Shown: positions 12,241 to 25,195, counted from the stretch's first letter. The stretch is 64,000 nt of DNA from Hibiscus mutabilis (GCA_019671005.1 CM033726.1:25368440-25432439); one strand, 5' to 3'. The notes: generated by a model not told the origin, from the sequence alone. A program made the numbers and translations.

Positions 12241-13845
12241 TTAGACTTCAATTCGAAGTCTGAAGATTCTCCGCTTTCAGATTTCTTCTTTCTCTCTAAA
12301 CATTTTTCATCTTTTTCCTGTGATTCTTTTATTTTGTCTATTAAAGTAGACATGATGTTCAATTCAGCAAGCGAAGAACCATCATTCATTATTGATAATT
12401 GAGCATCCGATATCCGTAGGGCTGAAAACATCTTTCGGTTAAGTGCATCTGCAACCACATTAGTCTTTCCTGGGTGATAATTAATAATCGCATCATAGTC
12501 TTTAATTAGCTCAATCCATCGCCTTTGCCTTAGATTCAGCTCCTTTTGCGTTAGTAGATATTTCAGGTTTTTATGATCTGTGTATATATAACATTTCTCA
12601 CCATATAAGTAGTGGTGCCAAATCTTTAAAGCAAAATTAACTGCAGCCAGCTCCAAATCATGAGTAGAATAATTCTTCTCATGGGTTTTAAGCTGTCTAG
12701 AAGCATAAGCCACCACCTTTCCGTCCTGCATAAGTACACAGCGTAAGCCATTATGCGATGTGTAACTACACACTACGAAATTTTTCCCAGATTCAGGTTG
12801 AACTAGAATAGGAGCTTCTGTCAGAATTTTCTTTAACTTTTCCAAGCTTTCTTGACATTCATCAGTCCATACAAATAGTACATTCTTTCTGAGTGGCTTG
12901 GTAATAGGAGCGACAATCATCGAGAAATCTTTCACAAATCAATAGTAATATCCTACCAATCCGAGAAAACTTCTAACCTCAACAACAGTTTTAGGAGGTT
13001 TCCACTCAATGATAGCTTGAATTTTTTGAGGATCAACCCGAATTCTCTCAACCGATACTATATGTCCAAGAAATGTCACCTCAGAAAGCCAAAACTCACA
13101 TTTAGATAGTTTGGCATCTAATTTCTTTTCCCTCAAGATCTGGAGAACTATTCTGAGATGGACATCATGATCCTCCTTGGTTTTTGAATAAACCAGGATA
13201 TCATCTATGAACACCACCACAACTGGTCCAAGTATGGCTGAAAAATTCGGTTAATCAAATCCATAAAAGCTGCTGGGGCATTAGTTAATCCAAACGGCAT
13301 TACCACGAACTCAAAATGTCCATATCGATTCCTGAAAGCCATCTTTGGAATATCTTACTCCTTAATCTTCAATTGATGATAGCCCGATCGAAGATCAATT
13401 TTAGAGAACACTATTGCTCCCTTTAACTGATCAAAAAGATCATCAATTCTTGGTAATGGATATTTATTCTTTATCGTCACTTTGTTAAGTTAACGAAAAT
13501 TAATACACAATCTCATCGATCCATCCTTTTTCTTTACAAATAATACGGGTGCTCCCTAGGGTGATATACTTGGTCATATAAAACCCCTATCCAGTAATTC
13601 TTGTAACAGTGAATTGAGTCCCCTGAGTTCGGCAGGTGCCATACGATACGGTGCCATCGATGTGGGTGTTGTACCAGGTAGCACATCAATTCCAAATTCC
13701 ACCTTTCAATATGGTTGTAAGCTGGTAATTCATTAGGAAATATATCTGTAAATTCTCGCACCATAGGTATATCTTCTATCTTCACTTTTTGACTCGAAGT
13801 TTCAGTCCTGGGAATCACATATGCTTCACAGCCACTCACGAACAA
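12241..13845 (-). pseudogene. pol: Tekay element C pol: RT and RNase H, broken
   Basis: Read right to left, 13534-13845 gives the residues before RT (VREFTDIFPNELP), then RT with VVFIDDILVYSK (catalytic FIDD, near 13200) and FLGHIVS, RSFLGLVGYYY, then RNase H with YASRQLKTHEKNY, DLELAAV, YTDHKNLKYL and NVVADALNRK (12420-12450). The order and motifs are those of Tekay pol. Frame breaks occur near 12937, 13222 and 13530. The tail ends in SGESSDFELK, where integrase should follow, but the DNA switches to the LTR of element A at 12240, so H2C2, the integrase core and the chromodomain are lost. Confidence 0.85.
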
Positions 13846-14303
13846 TTTCTTCGCAGTAACCGCCGAAATAACATCACTATGATAATTTGGCTTTCACCCA
13901 CAAATAAAATCTCAGATCCGTCTGGTGCCCTTAAAGTTAATCTTTTTAATCGGCACTCCACAATAACATTATATGCAGACAACCAATCCATCCCCAATCT
14001 TATTTCAAACTCACAGAACGACAATTCCATAAGATCAGCAGGGAGATCCACATTCTGAATTTTAATAGCACACTTTCGACAAATTCTTTTTACCTTGGGA
14101 CTCTGGCTTATTGGATTGGTTGCTACCACCTCACTCACAATTAGTTCTACTGGAATATTTCTTTCTAGAATAATTCTAGAACTAATATATGAATGGGTAG
14201 AACCAGGATCAATTAATGTAAAAATAGGTCTACCAAAAAGTTCAAGCATACTTGCTATAACATCTCGATCATCTCTACTCTCTATAGTCTTGATAATATA
14301 CAC
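13836..14303 (-). pseudogene. pol: Tekay element C aspartic protease region
   Basis: A 155-residue frame holds the retropepsin-like segment FTLIDPGSTHSYIS and later IRLGMDWLSAYNVIVEC, both typical of Tekay protease (DPGSTHSY in place of the usual DTG/DSG). It sits between the gag zinc knuckles and RT, as expected. It is open but joined to neither side in frame. It would release Gag and Pol from the polyprotein; here it is a relic. Confidence 0.8.
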
Positions 14304-14322
14304 CCGAGCAAGAGCTTTTCCT

Positions 14323-15330
14323 TTATTCTTCTAAGGAGTAGCTACTGATTGATTTTCTTGCAGTTCCGGGCATTCGCACTTGAAATGGCCTGGTTTCCCA
14401 CACTGATGGCACACTACTTCTGACGCAAACCAACATCGACCAAGATGTCTTTTTTCCACAAGTCTTACATTCTAGATTAATCCGAAGCCTCTCGCTTTTA
14501 GATCCACTCATTTTAGCCTATACTTGCTTGGACTTATCAGAAGAAAAACCCTTCTTTACCGAAGACATTGATCTAGCTGATTTCTGCTGTTGAAATCCTT
14601 CTTATCTGAGGCTTTTTCCTGATCGACCCTTTCCATTCTTTTGGCTCTATTTACCACTTATTGAAATACAGACAAATCAAGAGCAACTAGAACCTTCTTA
14701 TATTCAGGATCTAAACCTCCCACAAATCTAGTGACTCTGTTTCTCGGTTGGAAGAAACTCTGTAGCAAACCTACTAAGTTTATTAAATTCACACTCATAG
14801 TCATCTGATCTGCCACCTTGCTTCAGATTCAGAAACTGATCTCTCATATCTTCGATGAATACATCACCGATATATTTACCCCAAAATTCATTTAGGAAGA
14901 ATTCCCAAGTAATTTGTTCTCGGGGAATCTGAGAAGTAATGGTGGTCCACCAATATCGAGCAAATCCCCTCAGTAATGTACAACTCCTTCAAGCTTCCCT
15001 TGATCATCACATTGAATACTATCCAAGATGATTTTAATATCATTCAACCAGAAGTCTGCAGTCATCAGGTCAACATCAGTATCACTATGAAATTCTGGTG
15101 CCTTCAGTTCCCTCAATTCTCTCGGTACAGATACTGGTGCTCGTCTATGTATAATGGCATCTAATGTTTGCAGGAACAACCCACGATCATGAATTGTCAT
15201 GTCCTGTTGCCCTTGTGTAGGTGCCTCATCCTGATACTGACCTTGAGGTACATTTTGATTTACCTCATTACTGCTGCCCTATACATGAGCATCTTGCTCA
15301 AAAGCATGTCTAGAACCCCGATGTTCCAAA
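14323..15330 (-). pseudogene. gag: Tekay element C gag, frameshifted
   Basis: 14970-15200 encodes RELKAPEFHSDTDVDLMTADFWLNDIKIILDSI, here split as RELKAPEFHSD and WLNDIKIILDSI, the start of the Tekay capsid. At 14370-14411 a zinc knuckle CHQCGKPGHFKCEC (CX2CX4HX4C) is readable, with a second broken one (ECKTCGKK) at 14440-14475 in another frame. Several frame breaks lie in 14512-14970. Gag would form the particle and bind RNA. The start codon is uncertain, since the N terminus near 15200-15330 contains a stop. Confidence 0.7.
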
Positions 15331-15497
15331 ATCTGAACAAAACACATATTCAATGATTTTTATTAAAGAGTAGCATTATTAACTACAGAGCATCAAAGTA
15401 TATACACATAATCATCAGTAATTATGACATCCTAGTGGCATGTATACAATTCTGACTCATTTCAAACTCGATTTCTATCCAGAATCGACTAAACCTC

Positions 15498-15509
15498 GCT
15501 CTGATACCA
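15498..15509 (-). other. Primer binding site of element C (initiator Met tRNA)
   Basis: GCTCTGATACCA is the exact complement of TGGTATCAGAGC; five bases separate it from the LTR start at 15515. Confidence 0.92.
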
Positions 15510-15514
15510 ATCAA

Positions 15515-18500
15515 TGTAACACCCATTCCCTTATTTGTTACCAAACACGAGACGGTGATGGTACAAAACAAAGTTAAAACAATTTCCACTATCGAAACTT
15601 AAACTGGCAGCCTGCATTGTTCTTGAACAAATATTTTTATAAATTTTTACAGGAATCAAAAATTCATTTCGTAAATTTTTAATTAAACTAGATTTACTAA
15701 GCTTTTTAACCATATAAATTAATAACTCAAATTCATTATATAAAAATTCACAAAAATTCCTAAACTCACGACATAGTGTAGTCTTTTAAGAAATCTGCTG
15801 CCCTTGTCTTTCTGACCTTTCATCGAATAAAAATTCATATCTTTTTGTATAGACCTCGAAATCAGTTACCGTTTATTTTAAAAAAAATCTAGACTTAATT
15901 TTTAGTTCATACATATAAGATTCACTTCCTAATTCAAATCATGTAATTTATACTGATTTTCAAACACGCTGCATCTACATAACTCCTGGACAGATTTTAA
16001 CTCTCTCTACCAAGAGCATATTAATTACTAATAACTTAGTCCTTTATACCTTAAAAACATAACATCCACATCATATAAGTTACTAGACCAACCATATTTT
16101 AGTTAACCATAGCTAATTATACATGCCATCTAGTATATCCAAGTAAAAAGGATAAACGTCATTACTGTGAATATAGTGATATACTCCCAAAATATGTAGA
16201 TGATGCCCAGCTACTCACCCCTTGGAACTCCGTTTAAACCTACGCATGAAAGTCACCATACGAATAACAATGCATATAATCACCTTACCCTTTTTATGCA
16301 TGTTAACATAAGTAGTACCAAATGCAAAAACATATATCAAAGCAATAGATTTAATCCTTACCAATACCATTGCCATTTCTATCAACAAGCTTTCAAGCTT
16401 ACCATCATGTTTTCCGATTTATTTTGCCCAAGGTATTGAATTAAGAGAATCTAAGTACACGAATCATCTCCGCATACCCAACCTTCCTTGAGTATACATA
16501 TACCCAACCTTCCTTAATTATATATGAAATTTGCACCGAAGTGCTTTAATATGTACTGAAATACTCCCGTATACCCAACCTTCCTTGAGTATACATAAAT
16601 GTTGCACCGTAGTGCTTAGAATATTTATACAGTTGTTTATGACTCTTTGGCTAGCCAACTATACTTTTGAATCTCTATATCATACTTGGTCTTTATATCA
16701 TCAAATACTTCATCCATGGCAATATATATCATTATATATCAACATTGGGCAGTTCATACCCGAAATAACATTTCAAACTTACCTATGTAAGTAATCAAAT
16801 GATCAATGCATTTTAGATTCCAAATCTTGACATATTTATATTATGTCAATCATATGCTCAATAAAATAAATATAGTGACAATAAACATTCAGGTAGGCTC
16901 ATTGCAAGCCATCCCAATAATGTATAAAATATCAATGTATTATTATATGTATGCAATTGCGCTCACCTGGAGACTTTGTGAAAGTGGAAATTTTAATAGC
17001 CTCACTAATCTTGTATTATACTTTTTATCTTCCTTTTTTACCCAATTGGTCCTGGATTTGCTTGTTTTCTGCATGTATATTAAATACATAACACAGGCAA
17101 CCTTAAGTACATGTCCAAGCCTTGCTAATCCATGAACAAACCAAGTTGGAAAATTCAATATTTTCAACCAAATGGTACTTTGTAATAACAATGCTTCCTA
17201 CACTTTATTCCAACCTTGAATTACACATTACAATCACCAATTTGATAATTTCACTTTAAACCCTTAAATCTCTCTCCTAGGGTTTATGATCCAAAAATTG
17301 GAAACTTTCATATACGACCTCAAATTTCAAAAATTTTAACACCATAATGATCCTTGAATATTGGCAAACAATATAACTATAACTCTTGAATATTTTAATA
17401 TTTCTCACTTATTTCACCCTAATTGCCAATTTCACAAAATAGTCTTAACATGATGTTTTCTTCATCCAATTGTCATAATTAAACATGGAAAACATCATTC
17501 TAATCATTCTCATCATCAAAATAATTTTTACAAAATTTTCCCTAAACTTCCCATAATAATCGAATGATCTTTATATGTTTTCCATGAAATTTTCATAATT
17601 TCAAGCATAGAAACAATACGACAACAACATTTCCAACATGATTGAACCTTGAAATATGAAAATCCAACATGTCCTTCATCCTCCTTAATCACCAATATCA
17701 ACTTACAAGCATGGAAACCATGGAAAACTTATACCAATTGAAAGAGAATTTCATGGAGAACAAATCTCTATTTCATGTCCTACCTCTAAAATCAACCAAT
17801 TCAAGCTTAAAAGTTGAAATAAAATTTTCTTACCTAGCTTGGGGAATTTCTCGGCAATAGGAGAAAAAATGAGAGAAATTCTACACTTTTCTTTAATTTA
17901 ATTCCATGACGAATGGCATTATGTAATCCTTATTTTAATAAAAAAATCCTTTAATAGTTAAATGACTATTTTACCCCTTGATTTTCTCTAATAACATGTT
18001 GCCGCCTATAAAATCTCCTTTTCCATAATCAAAGATATTTAAAAAGTATGTGCAAAATGACCATTTTTCCATTAATGAATCATCATATCTTCAAAAATGT
18101 CATTTCTCTCACTACACAAAATGCAGCATACAATCGAATCTAAATTAATCAAAAATGATTCAGAACCATAATGTCATGTTCCTTAGGTCTTCCTAAGACT
18201 ACCATAAAATTTCCATGATATTCTAAATTCAAACGATCATCCGAATTACACACCGAAACTTATCCTTTTTATAGCTTTTTCATACAAATCCTGTACTAAA
18301 AATCTGATTCCCATCAAAATTATTATATCGGGATGCACTATTCATTTATGGAATAAGAATAATATATGGGAAAATTACCATGTTTTTACTTACACTTTTC
18401 TCTTCTTTTCACTTTAGCCACCAAACTTTAAAAGTTTACATTTTAGTCACTGAACTAAAACTACCGACTTTTAATTTCTTGCAATTTAGTCACTAACCAA

Positions 18501-18516
18501 TTATTGGGGTATTACA
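15515..18516 (-). mobile_element. 5' LTR of Tekay element C, complete (3002 bp)
   Basis: It runs from TGTAACACCCATTCC to TTGGGGTATTACA. The outer flank CGTTA (18517-18521) belongs to an Athila LTR, matching CGTTATCTT at about 48015 in Athila-3, so the target was that LTR. Inside: a direct repeat of ATACCCAACCTTCCTT (about 16475, 16501, 16573), hairpins GCAC-CGAA-GTGC (16533-16544) and GCAC-CGTA-GTGC (16604-16615), palindrome TTGGCTAGCCAA (16647-16658), a donor-like CCAG/GTGAGC (16959-16970, minus) and CTAG/GTAAGA (17826-17835, minus). No ORF of note. Confidence 0.9.
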
Positions 18517-18863
18517 CGTTATCTTCTTATCCTCTCATTTGAATTAAGGTTGATTGGATCTTTGACCAATGACTAACTAACCAGACATCGACCATCATTC
18601 TTTTGCCAACTTAGCTTGGCAATCCTCGTCCTAGTTTTTCCAATCGCTACTAGACATTTTTCTTCTGCTCTTCTTTCCATCAGCTCCTTTCCTGCTCCTA
18701 CCCTGCCACAGAAAAGAAAATACACCTTCACTATGGCAAAGGAAACGTTCCTCAACTCCTTAATGCAAATGCATGATTATACTAGCTAAATGCTCAAATA
18801 TGTACCCAAAATCAAGCAAAAGCATAGCAATATATATATAGTAGTACTTTTGAGGAGTTAACA
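18517..18863 (-). mobile_element. Athila-2 3' LTR fragment
   Basis: The inner edge TTTTGAGGAGTTAACA abuts a polypurine tract, and the sequence parallels the Athila-3 LTR at 48010-48416. The rest of the LTR was split off by insertion of element C and is not in the window. On the minus strand the LTR starts TGTTAACTCCTCAAAAGTACT-like, close to TGATAAGTGTTCAAAAGTAC of Athila-1. Confidence 0.8.
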
Positions 18864-18873
18864 CTCCCCCAAA
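18864..18873 (-). other. Polypurine tract of Athila-2
   Basis: Minus strand TTTGGGGGAG directly before the LTR start TGTTAACTCC. Confidence 0.85.
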
Positions 18874-19975
18874 CCTAGCTTATTGCTTGTCCTCAAGTAA
18901 TGCAACTAAAAATTATAAAAATAGAAAAATAAAATAAAGTAGAATACCTTGGCAAAGTTTTCCTGATTATCAATACATGCTAGCAAGCAGAATTTGGTCC
19001 TAGTTCTGTCCTCAGATATTCCAGAGCAGTAATGCCAAACAAATCAATAAATTCAAGTGCAACAATATAACACTAGCGTAGGGTTATCAAGTGTGCATGA
19101 AGTGCATGCAATATGCATCAGGTATCCTTTAACTCCCTTAGAAAATCTTTACTATCCAAACTAAAAAATGCACATTTTTTATTTATTAGCCAAGTGTTTC
19201 TTTTTACTGGCATTAAATTAGGGTTAGTGTCGTGATGTTGTTTGGCGTGAGAAATAAGAGGGAGCAAACCGTGAATCCACACGTTAATCTAGACTACACC
19301 ACTAAGCTAACCCATACACTTATACCCTAAAGTTTTATTGGCTTGAGAACTAAGAGGGAACAAACCATGAAGCCCCAAGTTACTTATTATCTCTAAGGAA
19401 GAGGAGTGTTCTAAAATTTTTTACTTGCCTTTTGCAAAACATTGTTGCCTTATTCTTTACTTTTACCTTGGCATTGTTTTTTTTCCTTTTTTTATTCTGA
19501 GATCAGTTTCAAGAATCCTAAGTTTTTTTTGGGAACTAGATGCATATCACGTGTTTAAGTGAGACTAAAGTTTCCTAAGCTAGAGATCAATTGCCAAGCA
19601 ACCTGGCATTACTAATCTGTTGGCTCAGGCTAACTAAAGATTCTAATCTCATCATCAGACAGAGCATACTAGTGCAAATTCTAACTAAGCTAGCAAAAGT
19701 GTTGGCAAAATTATCAAGTTATAAACATGCTGTGGTAGATTTTTTTACAAGTTTGGTATGCATCATCTATCTAATCTGCATGGCAACAGAATGCATATGG
19801 AATCAAAAACATGCATGAATGTCATGGCAATAAATGCGAGGTAACACACACCCTCAAACCAAAGGTGTGCATTATCCTCAATGCATGAAAAAATATATAG
19901 AAAAAATGAAATACATGAAAACACATACATACAAAATGAAATATATGTGTAAAATAACAAAAATATGAATATAAG
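18874..19975 (-). other. Athila-2 3' noncoding region with two stem-loops
   Basis: No gene. Stem-loop ATTGCTTG-TCCT-CAAGTAAT lies next to the PPT (18882-18901) and GCATTA-TCCT-CAATGC next to the end of ORF2 (19869-19884); both have loop AGGA on the sense strand. Between them are two related blocks starting TTGGCGTGAGAAATAAGAGG (about 19240) and TTGGCTTGAGAACTAAGAGG (about 19340). The same layout occurs in Athila-3 at 48417-49435. Confidence 0.7.
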
Positions 19976-21406
19976 GAGTTAAAGGGAGAAAGCCCCCCTT
20001 TAGAATGTTTCGGGCGTGAGATATGGGTCTTTCTCTTTACAAAGCTCCCTCGATTGGGTTCCATGTGCTTCTTTCTTTTCTTTGAGATAGTAGTGGAGGC
20101 CTTCACGTCATGAAGGACTTTCTCAATGATTTGCATCAATTTGGATGTAGTAGGGATAACAGGAGCAACGAAAGAAGCATGTGCAGCTGGTGGTACATCA
20201 GTCTTGGTAGGGCCTTCATTATTAGATTCTTGTGAAGTCTCGGTCTTGGCAGATTCAACTTGGATAGGAAAAATAGGGACAGTGGCATCGGGCTGCTAGG
20301 TAGGAGTATGAACAAATTAGAGGCTAGGCGGCATTCTTTCGAGTGCATAAAGCTCTTATGGGAACTCTGGAAATGTTGGCAAAAAATTGGTGGCGATTCT
20401 CTAAAGGGTCATTTTAAGGGCACGATCTCAAGCTCCAATGTATTGCCAGAGAACCAAATTCTGCTCCTCAACCTATTCTAGTTTTTAGAGAATGATTTCT
20501 TATCCATGAAAGATATGGGAAAGTAATGCCAAGGCATCAGCTGGAATCGATGCTGGCATCAGTGTGACAGGTTATCTTAGGCATTCTGGTAGTAGAAACT
20601 GGCTCAGTAGACTTTCCCTTCTCATTTGCCTCCCTGTCAATTAATTAGCTCCACAGCGCATGGGTAATTGCTCCTTTGCATTTCTGGGTGTTGTCAAAAT
20701 CAAGCTTTGGTACCTTAAACAACCTGCAAATTTTAGAAATTAATAAAGGAAAAACCAGACAACCACTTCCCTTACTGGGATATTTGTAGGTTTTATCCAC
20801 GATCAGACATCCTACGTTGATTTTTCTTCCCAACATGATGGAATGCAACACAGCCATCCACTCATCTGAAACAGATTCATGCGTATGGTTGGCATAAGAT
20901 TTACCTTTAAGAAGTGGTTCCATCCCATCCGTTGTGGCTTCAATGCTAACCGTTTCACAATCCTTTTTCCTTGAATGAAACGATTCATTTTGTGTCAGGT
21001 TCGCACAAGTCTTTCAAAATCAACTTTTTCTAAGTATAATCTAAAGATTTAGCAAATACAGAATGTTCTTCTCCTGCACCCTCCAATTTAACAAGCCATT
21101 AGCATATGCTTCATCAAATAGAACACATGTACCTCATACAAGCAAAAAAGGTGAATCTTTTGTAGTGAGATTGGCAAAGAATTCGTGAACAATCGTGAAA
21201 TTGACCTCCCCTAGATGTTGGCAAAAGGTCTCCCACTTGTACTTCTTGACAATGGCAACTACTTTCAGCGAGAATCCTAAGTTAGGTTTATTCTTGAATT
21301 TGAATCCTTTCTCGTAACAAAAGGTTCAAGCAGTGAAACTCTCTTCATATTTCTTCTTAATTTCTTTATTGAAGAAAATCTGAAATGGTGCTGAAGAAGA
21401 TGCCAT
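19976..21406 (-). pseudogene. Athila-2 ORF2 (post-pol ORF), decayed
   Basis: Minus-strand start ATG at 21406 gives MASSSAPFQIFFNKE, then a stop, then FKFKNKPNLGFSLKVVA and WETFCQHLGEVNFTIVHEFF in the same reading. Further pieces at 20645-20923 (HTHESVSDEWMAVLHSIMLG, INVGCLIVDKTYKY) match the domain annotated in plants as putative plant transposon protein, and a basic tail KKRKKHMEPNRGSFVKRK lies at 20000-20090. The same protein appears in Athila-1 (43828-45341) and Athila-3. Its function is unknown; it occupies the place of env, but no signal peptide or membrane segment is seen. Confidence 0.7.
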
Positions 21407-21989
21407 GCAAAGAAATTGAGAGAAAGTGCAAAAGATGGAGGAAAAGATTATTTCTTGCTTTTCTTTGCTGCACGAGAGAATAATGAGAGTAAAGGTTTTG
21501 TTTAAGGGAAAATGGGGGTTAAATAAAAGGAAGGGGAAACTATTGAGTTGTTTTAATAGTGAGGTTAGAAGAGGTAATGATGGAACGACAGTTATGCGTG
21601 TATGGGGAAGTGGGGGTGATGATGGGTTTTAGGAGTAAATGGAGGTGCCGACACGGGAAAAGAAAATGGGTAAAAAGTTAGGATAAAAATTTGAAGTTTG
21701 AAGATTTAACCTAGGCGGCTAGGGTTTTCCCGTTTCAACCAACAAACTACTCTCTATTGGCTTGATCTTGCATATGGTCCACGTGTTATTCGATCTTGTG
21801 ATAAAGGATTCTCCAAATGTCGGCTTGTCTTGGCATACTGCCTTGGCATTCTCTCCTGGCAAAATTTCATGTACTAACTCTCACAAAAAAACCTTTCAAA
21901 GCATAAAAAGAAAATAAAAATAAAGAAACTAAAATACCAAAAAGAAAAACAACTAACCTAATTATTTACAATGATCAATTGACGATGGC
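21407..21989 (-). other. Athila-2 spacer between pol and ORF2
   Basis: Noncoding sequence matching the Athila-3 spacer 50901-51440 (shared blocks around GCTTGATCTTG and CACGTGTT). It would be the leader of ORF2 if ORF2 has its own transcript. I see no promoter that I would defend. Confidence 0.5.
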
Positions 21990-23400
21990 AAAATTACTCA
22001 ATCTCTGCTAGGAGAATGGTCTCCTTGGCACTACACTGACTTCCTTCCCAATAATGCTTCAACCTCTAGCCATTTACCTTGAACGTTGTCCCTGTTTTCA
22101 AATCTTTAATATCTACTGCTCCATGAGGATAAAGCTTGACAACTTCAAAGGGTCATAACCATCTAGATTTGAGTTTACCTGGAAATAACTTAAGCCTTGA
22201 ATTGAACAACATAATTTTTTGCCCTACTTCAAACTGTCTTGGCAAAATTTTGTTGTCATGCCACTTCTTCATTCTTTCTTTATAATGCCTGGCATTTTCA
22301 TAGGCTTGTGCTCGAAACTCCTCCAACTCATTTAAGTCTAACAATCGTTTCTTACCTTCATCCTTCTATTCCATGTTCAACTACTTGATTGCCCAATAAG
22401 CTCAATGTTCCAACTCTACTGGCAAATGGCATAACTTCCCAAATACAATATTGTATGGGGAAGTTCCTAAGGGAGTTTTGGAAGTTATTCTGCATGCCCA
22501 CAAGGAATCGTCTAGCCTCAAAGACCAGTCCTTCCGTGTTGGGTTCATAGTCTTCTCCAAAATATTCTTGATTTCCTTGTTCGAAATTTTTGCCTGGCCA
22601 TTTGTTTGAGGATGGTAGCAGTGGAAACTCTTTACAGAATTTCATGCCTGCATAGAGCTCTACTAATTAATTGGCATTTAACATGAGTACCTTCATCGTG
22701 AATGATGGCTCTCGGGGCACCAAATTTGGTAAAGATGTGCTTGTGTAGGAACTTGGCAATAGTTTTGACATCATTTGATGGGAGAGCAACAACTTCAACC
22801 CATTTCGAGGCGTAGTTTACTACCACAAGTATGTATAAATTGCCAAATGATGGAAGAAAAGAATATATAAAGTCTATCCCCTACACATAAAATAGCTCTA
22901 TAGGCATAATATTCTGAAGTGGCAATTGATGTTTGCTGGAAATGTTTCCAGTACGCTGGCATCTATCGCATGCCTTGGCAAAATAATGGGTGTCTTTGAA
23001 TAGCATGGACCAGAAAATCCTGACTGTAGCACCTTGGCCGTGGTCTTTATTCCAGTAAAATGGCCTCCATATAGTGCTGCATGGTAGAGTTAAAGAATAT
23101 TTTCTTGTTTATCCTCTAGCACACATCGACGAATTATTTGGTCAGCACAATGTTTGAACAAGAATAACTCATCCCAATAATATTGCTGTATGTCTCTCAG
23201 AAATTGCTTCTTGGCATTACTTGCCAAGTCTGATGGCAAAATTCTACTGACGAGGTAGTTGACTATGTCAACATACCATGGCATGATATTGACTGCAAGC
23301 AAGTATTCATCAAGAAACTCACCTCCAATGACACCAATATTGCCATCCTCATGGTGGTGCTCTAATCGAGATAAATGATCAGTTATCAAGTTCTCACTCA
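21990..23400 (-). pseudogene. pol: Athila-2 integrase, broken
   Basis: From right to left: residues before the zinc finger (DHLSRLEHHHED, PWYVDIVNYLVSRILP, DQIIRRCVLED) at 23090-23401, core fragment NYASKWVEVVALPSND and GAPRAIIHDEG with the second catalytic Asp (22632-22826), and the C-terminal part NARHYKERMKKWHDNKILPR, VGQKIMLFNSRLKLFPGKLKSRW (22153-22344, quoted in parts). The last part gives FKVNGXRLK-like sequence near 22060. No chromodomain follows, which fits Athila. Multiple frameshifts separate the pieces. Confidence 0.8.
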
Positions 23401-23419
23401 TTTTCTTATCTCGTATCTC

Positions 23420-25189
23420 GAGAACAAATTATTTTAACAAAAGCGCCCATCGATCAGTCTGGGCTTGACATTTTTCTTTACCAAGAGATACATAAGTGCT
23501 GAATGGTCTGTGTATACCACAACTTTACTACCTACCAGGTAAGATCTAATTTTTTCAAACGCAAAGATAGCTGCAAGGAACTCCTTTTCAGTTATTGTGT
23601 AATTACATTGGGCCTTATTCAATGTTCGACTGGCATAATAGATGGTATGGAAAATTTTGCCATGCCTCTGTCCTAATACAGCTTTGACAGCATAGTCATT
23701 AGCATCACACATGAGCTCGAATGGCTCATTCCAATATAGTGCCACAACAATGGGGGCATTAATTAACCCGTCTTTCAATTCCTAAAAAGCTTTCAAATAA
23801 GAATCATCTAACGCAAAAGGAGTATTCTGTTTCAAATTAAGCATAAAAGTTTAGAAATTTTTGAGAAATCTTTAATAAAACGACAATAGAAACGTACATG
23901 TTCTAAGAAACTTCTAATACCTTTGACACTTATGGGTGGTGGCAATTGTTTGATTACCTCTACCTTAGCTTTGTCAACCTCCAGTCCATTCTTAGTCACT
24001 TTATATCCGAGAACTATTCCCTCCTTCAACATGAAGTGGCATTTTTTCCAGTTCAGGACCAGGTTGGTTTCAATGCATCTCTATAGAACAAGTTCCAAAC
24101 TTTGTAGACATTCCTCAAATGTTTTTCCAAACACCAAGAAATCATCCATGAAGACTTCTAAGTTATTCTCAATCATGTCCGAGATAATCGACATCATGCA
24201 ACATTGAAATGTTGCTAGGCATTGCACAATCCAAATGATAGTCTTCTAAAAGCGAATGCCCCATATGGACAAGTGAACATAGTTTTCTCCTGATCTTCTA
24301 GTGTGATGTCAATCTAATTATAGCCAGAGTAGCCATCCAAAAAGTAATAAAATGCCTTTCCTGCCAATCTATCCAACATCTGATCGACGAAGGGCAGTGG
24401 AAAGTGATCCTTTCGAGTGGCATTATTTAGCTTCTTGTAGTCCATGCACACTCTCCAGCCCGTCATGGTCCTCGAAGGGATCAATATATTTATGTTGTTC
24501 TATGCCACGGTTATTTCTTCCTTCTTTGACATATACTGCACCGGGTTGACCCACGAGTTGTCAGAAATATGATAAATTATCTCGATGTTCAGCCATTTTA
24601 TGACTTCTTTCTTAACTACCTCTTTCATGTTGGGATTCAATCTTATATGGGCCTTGATTGTTTTTCCATGGTAATCCTCTAGAATGATTTTATGCATACA
24701 AATTGTTGGGCTTATACCTCGAATATCAGCCAAGGTCCACCCCAAGGCTTGCTTGTGATTGCCTAGTGTCTCCAACAATCTTTCCTCCTAGTCATCAGTC
24801 AAATCGGCAGCAATTATCACTAGCAAAGTTGAGTCATCACCCAAATAAGCATATTTGAGGTGTCTTGGCAAAGGTTTCATTTCCAATTCTGATGGCTTCT
24901 CAATGGATGGTTTAGGTGCCTTGATTTCTCTACCAGCCGATTCAAGTGGCTCAGGTCTCCCGAAATAACTCATGACCTCATTCAACATGGTTTTTCCTTC
25001 AGATTCTTCACTTTTTGTATGCTCATCACCCTGCTCAATGGCATCATTGTCTGTGTCTTGGCAAAACTTTGCTATCTCCACTTTGGAAATCGACTCCATC
25101 ATCTCAGCAACTTGGCATTCCTCATGTTCATCTGCACACTTAATAGCTTGAAATATGTTAAATGTAACCTGTTGGTCATTCATACACAA
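23420..25189 (-). pseudogene. pol: Athila-2 reverse transcriptase and RNase H, broken
   Basis: 24500-24778 is the RT N-terminal part (LGWTLADIRGISPTICMHKI, SDNSWVNPVQYMSKKE). The catalytic FMDD is at 24141-24152 on the minus strand. 23832-24032 is the thumb and connection (VLGYKVTKNGLEVDKAKVEV, IRSFLEHVRFYCRF). RNase H lies at 23434-23778 with LMCDANDYAVKAVLGQ, TITEKEFLAAIFAFEK, RSYLVGSKVVVYTDHSALMY; the Arg of RSYL is the residue that became a stop in Athila-1. The segment 24788-25189 links to protease. Frame breaks at about 24490, 24040 and 23800. Confidence 0.85.
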
Positions 25190-25195
25190 AGTAAG

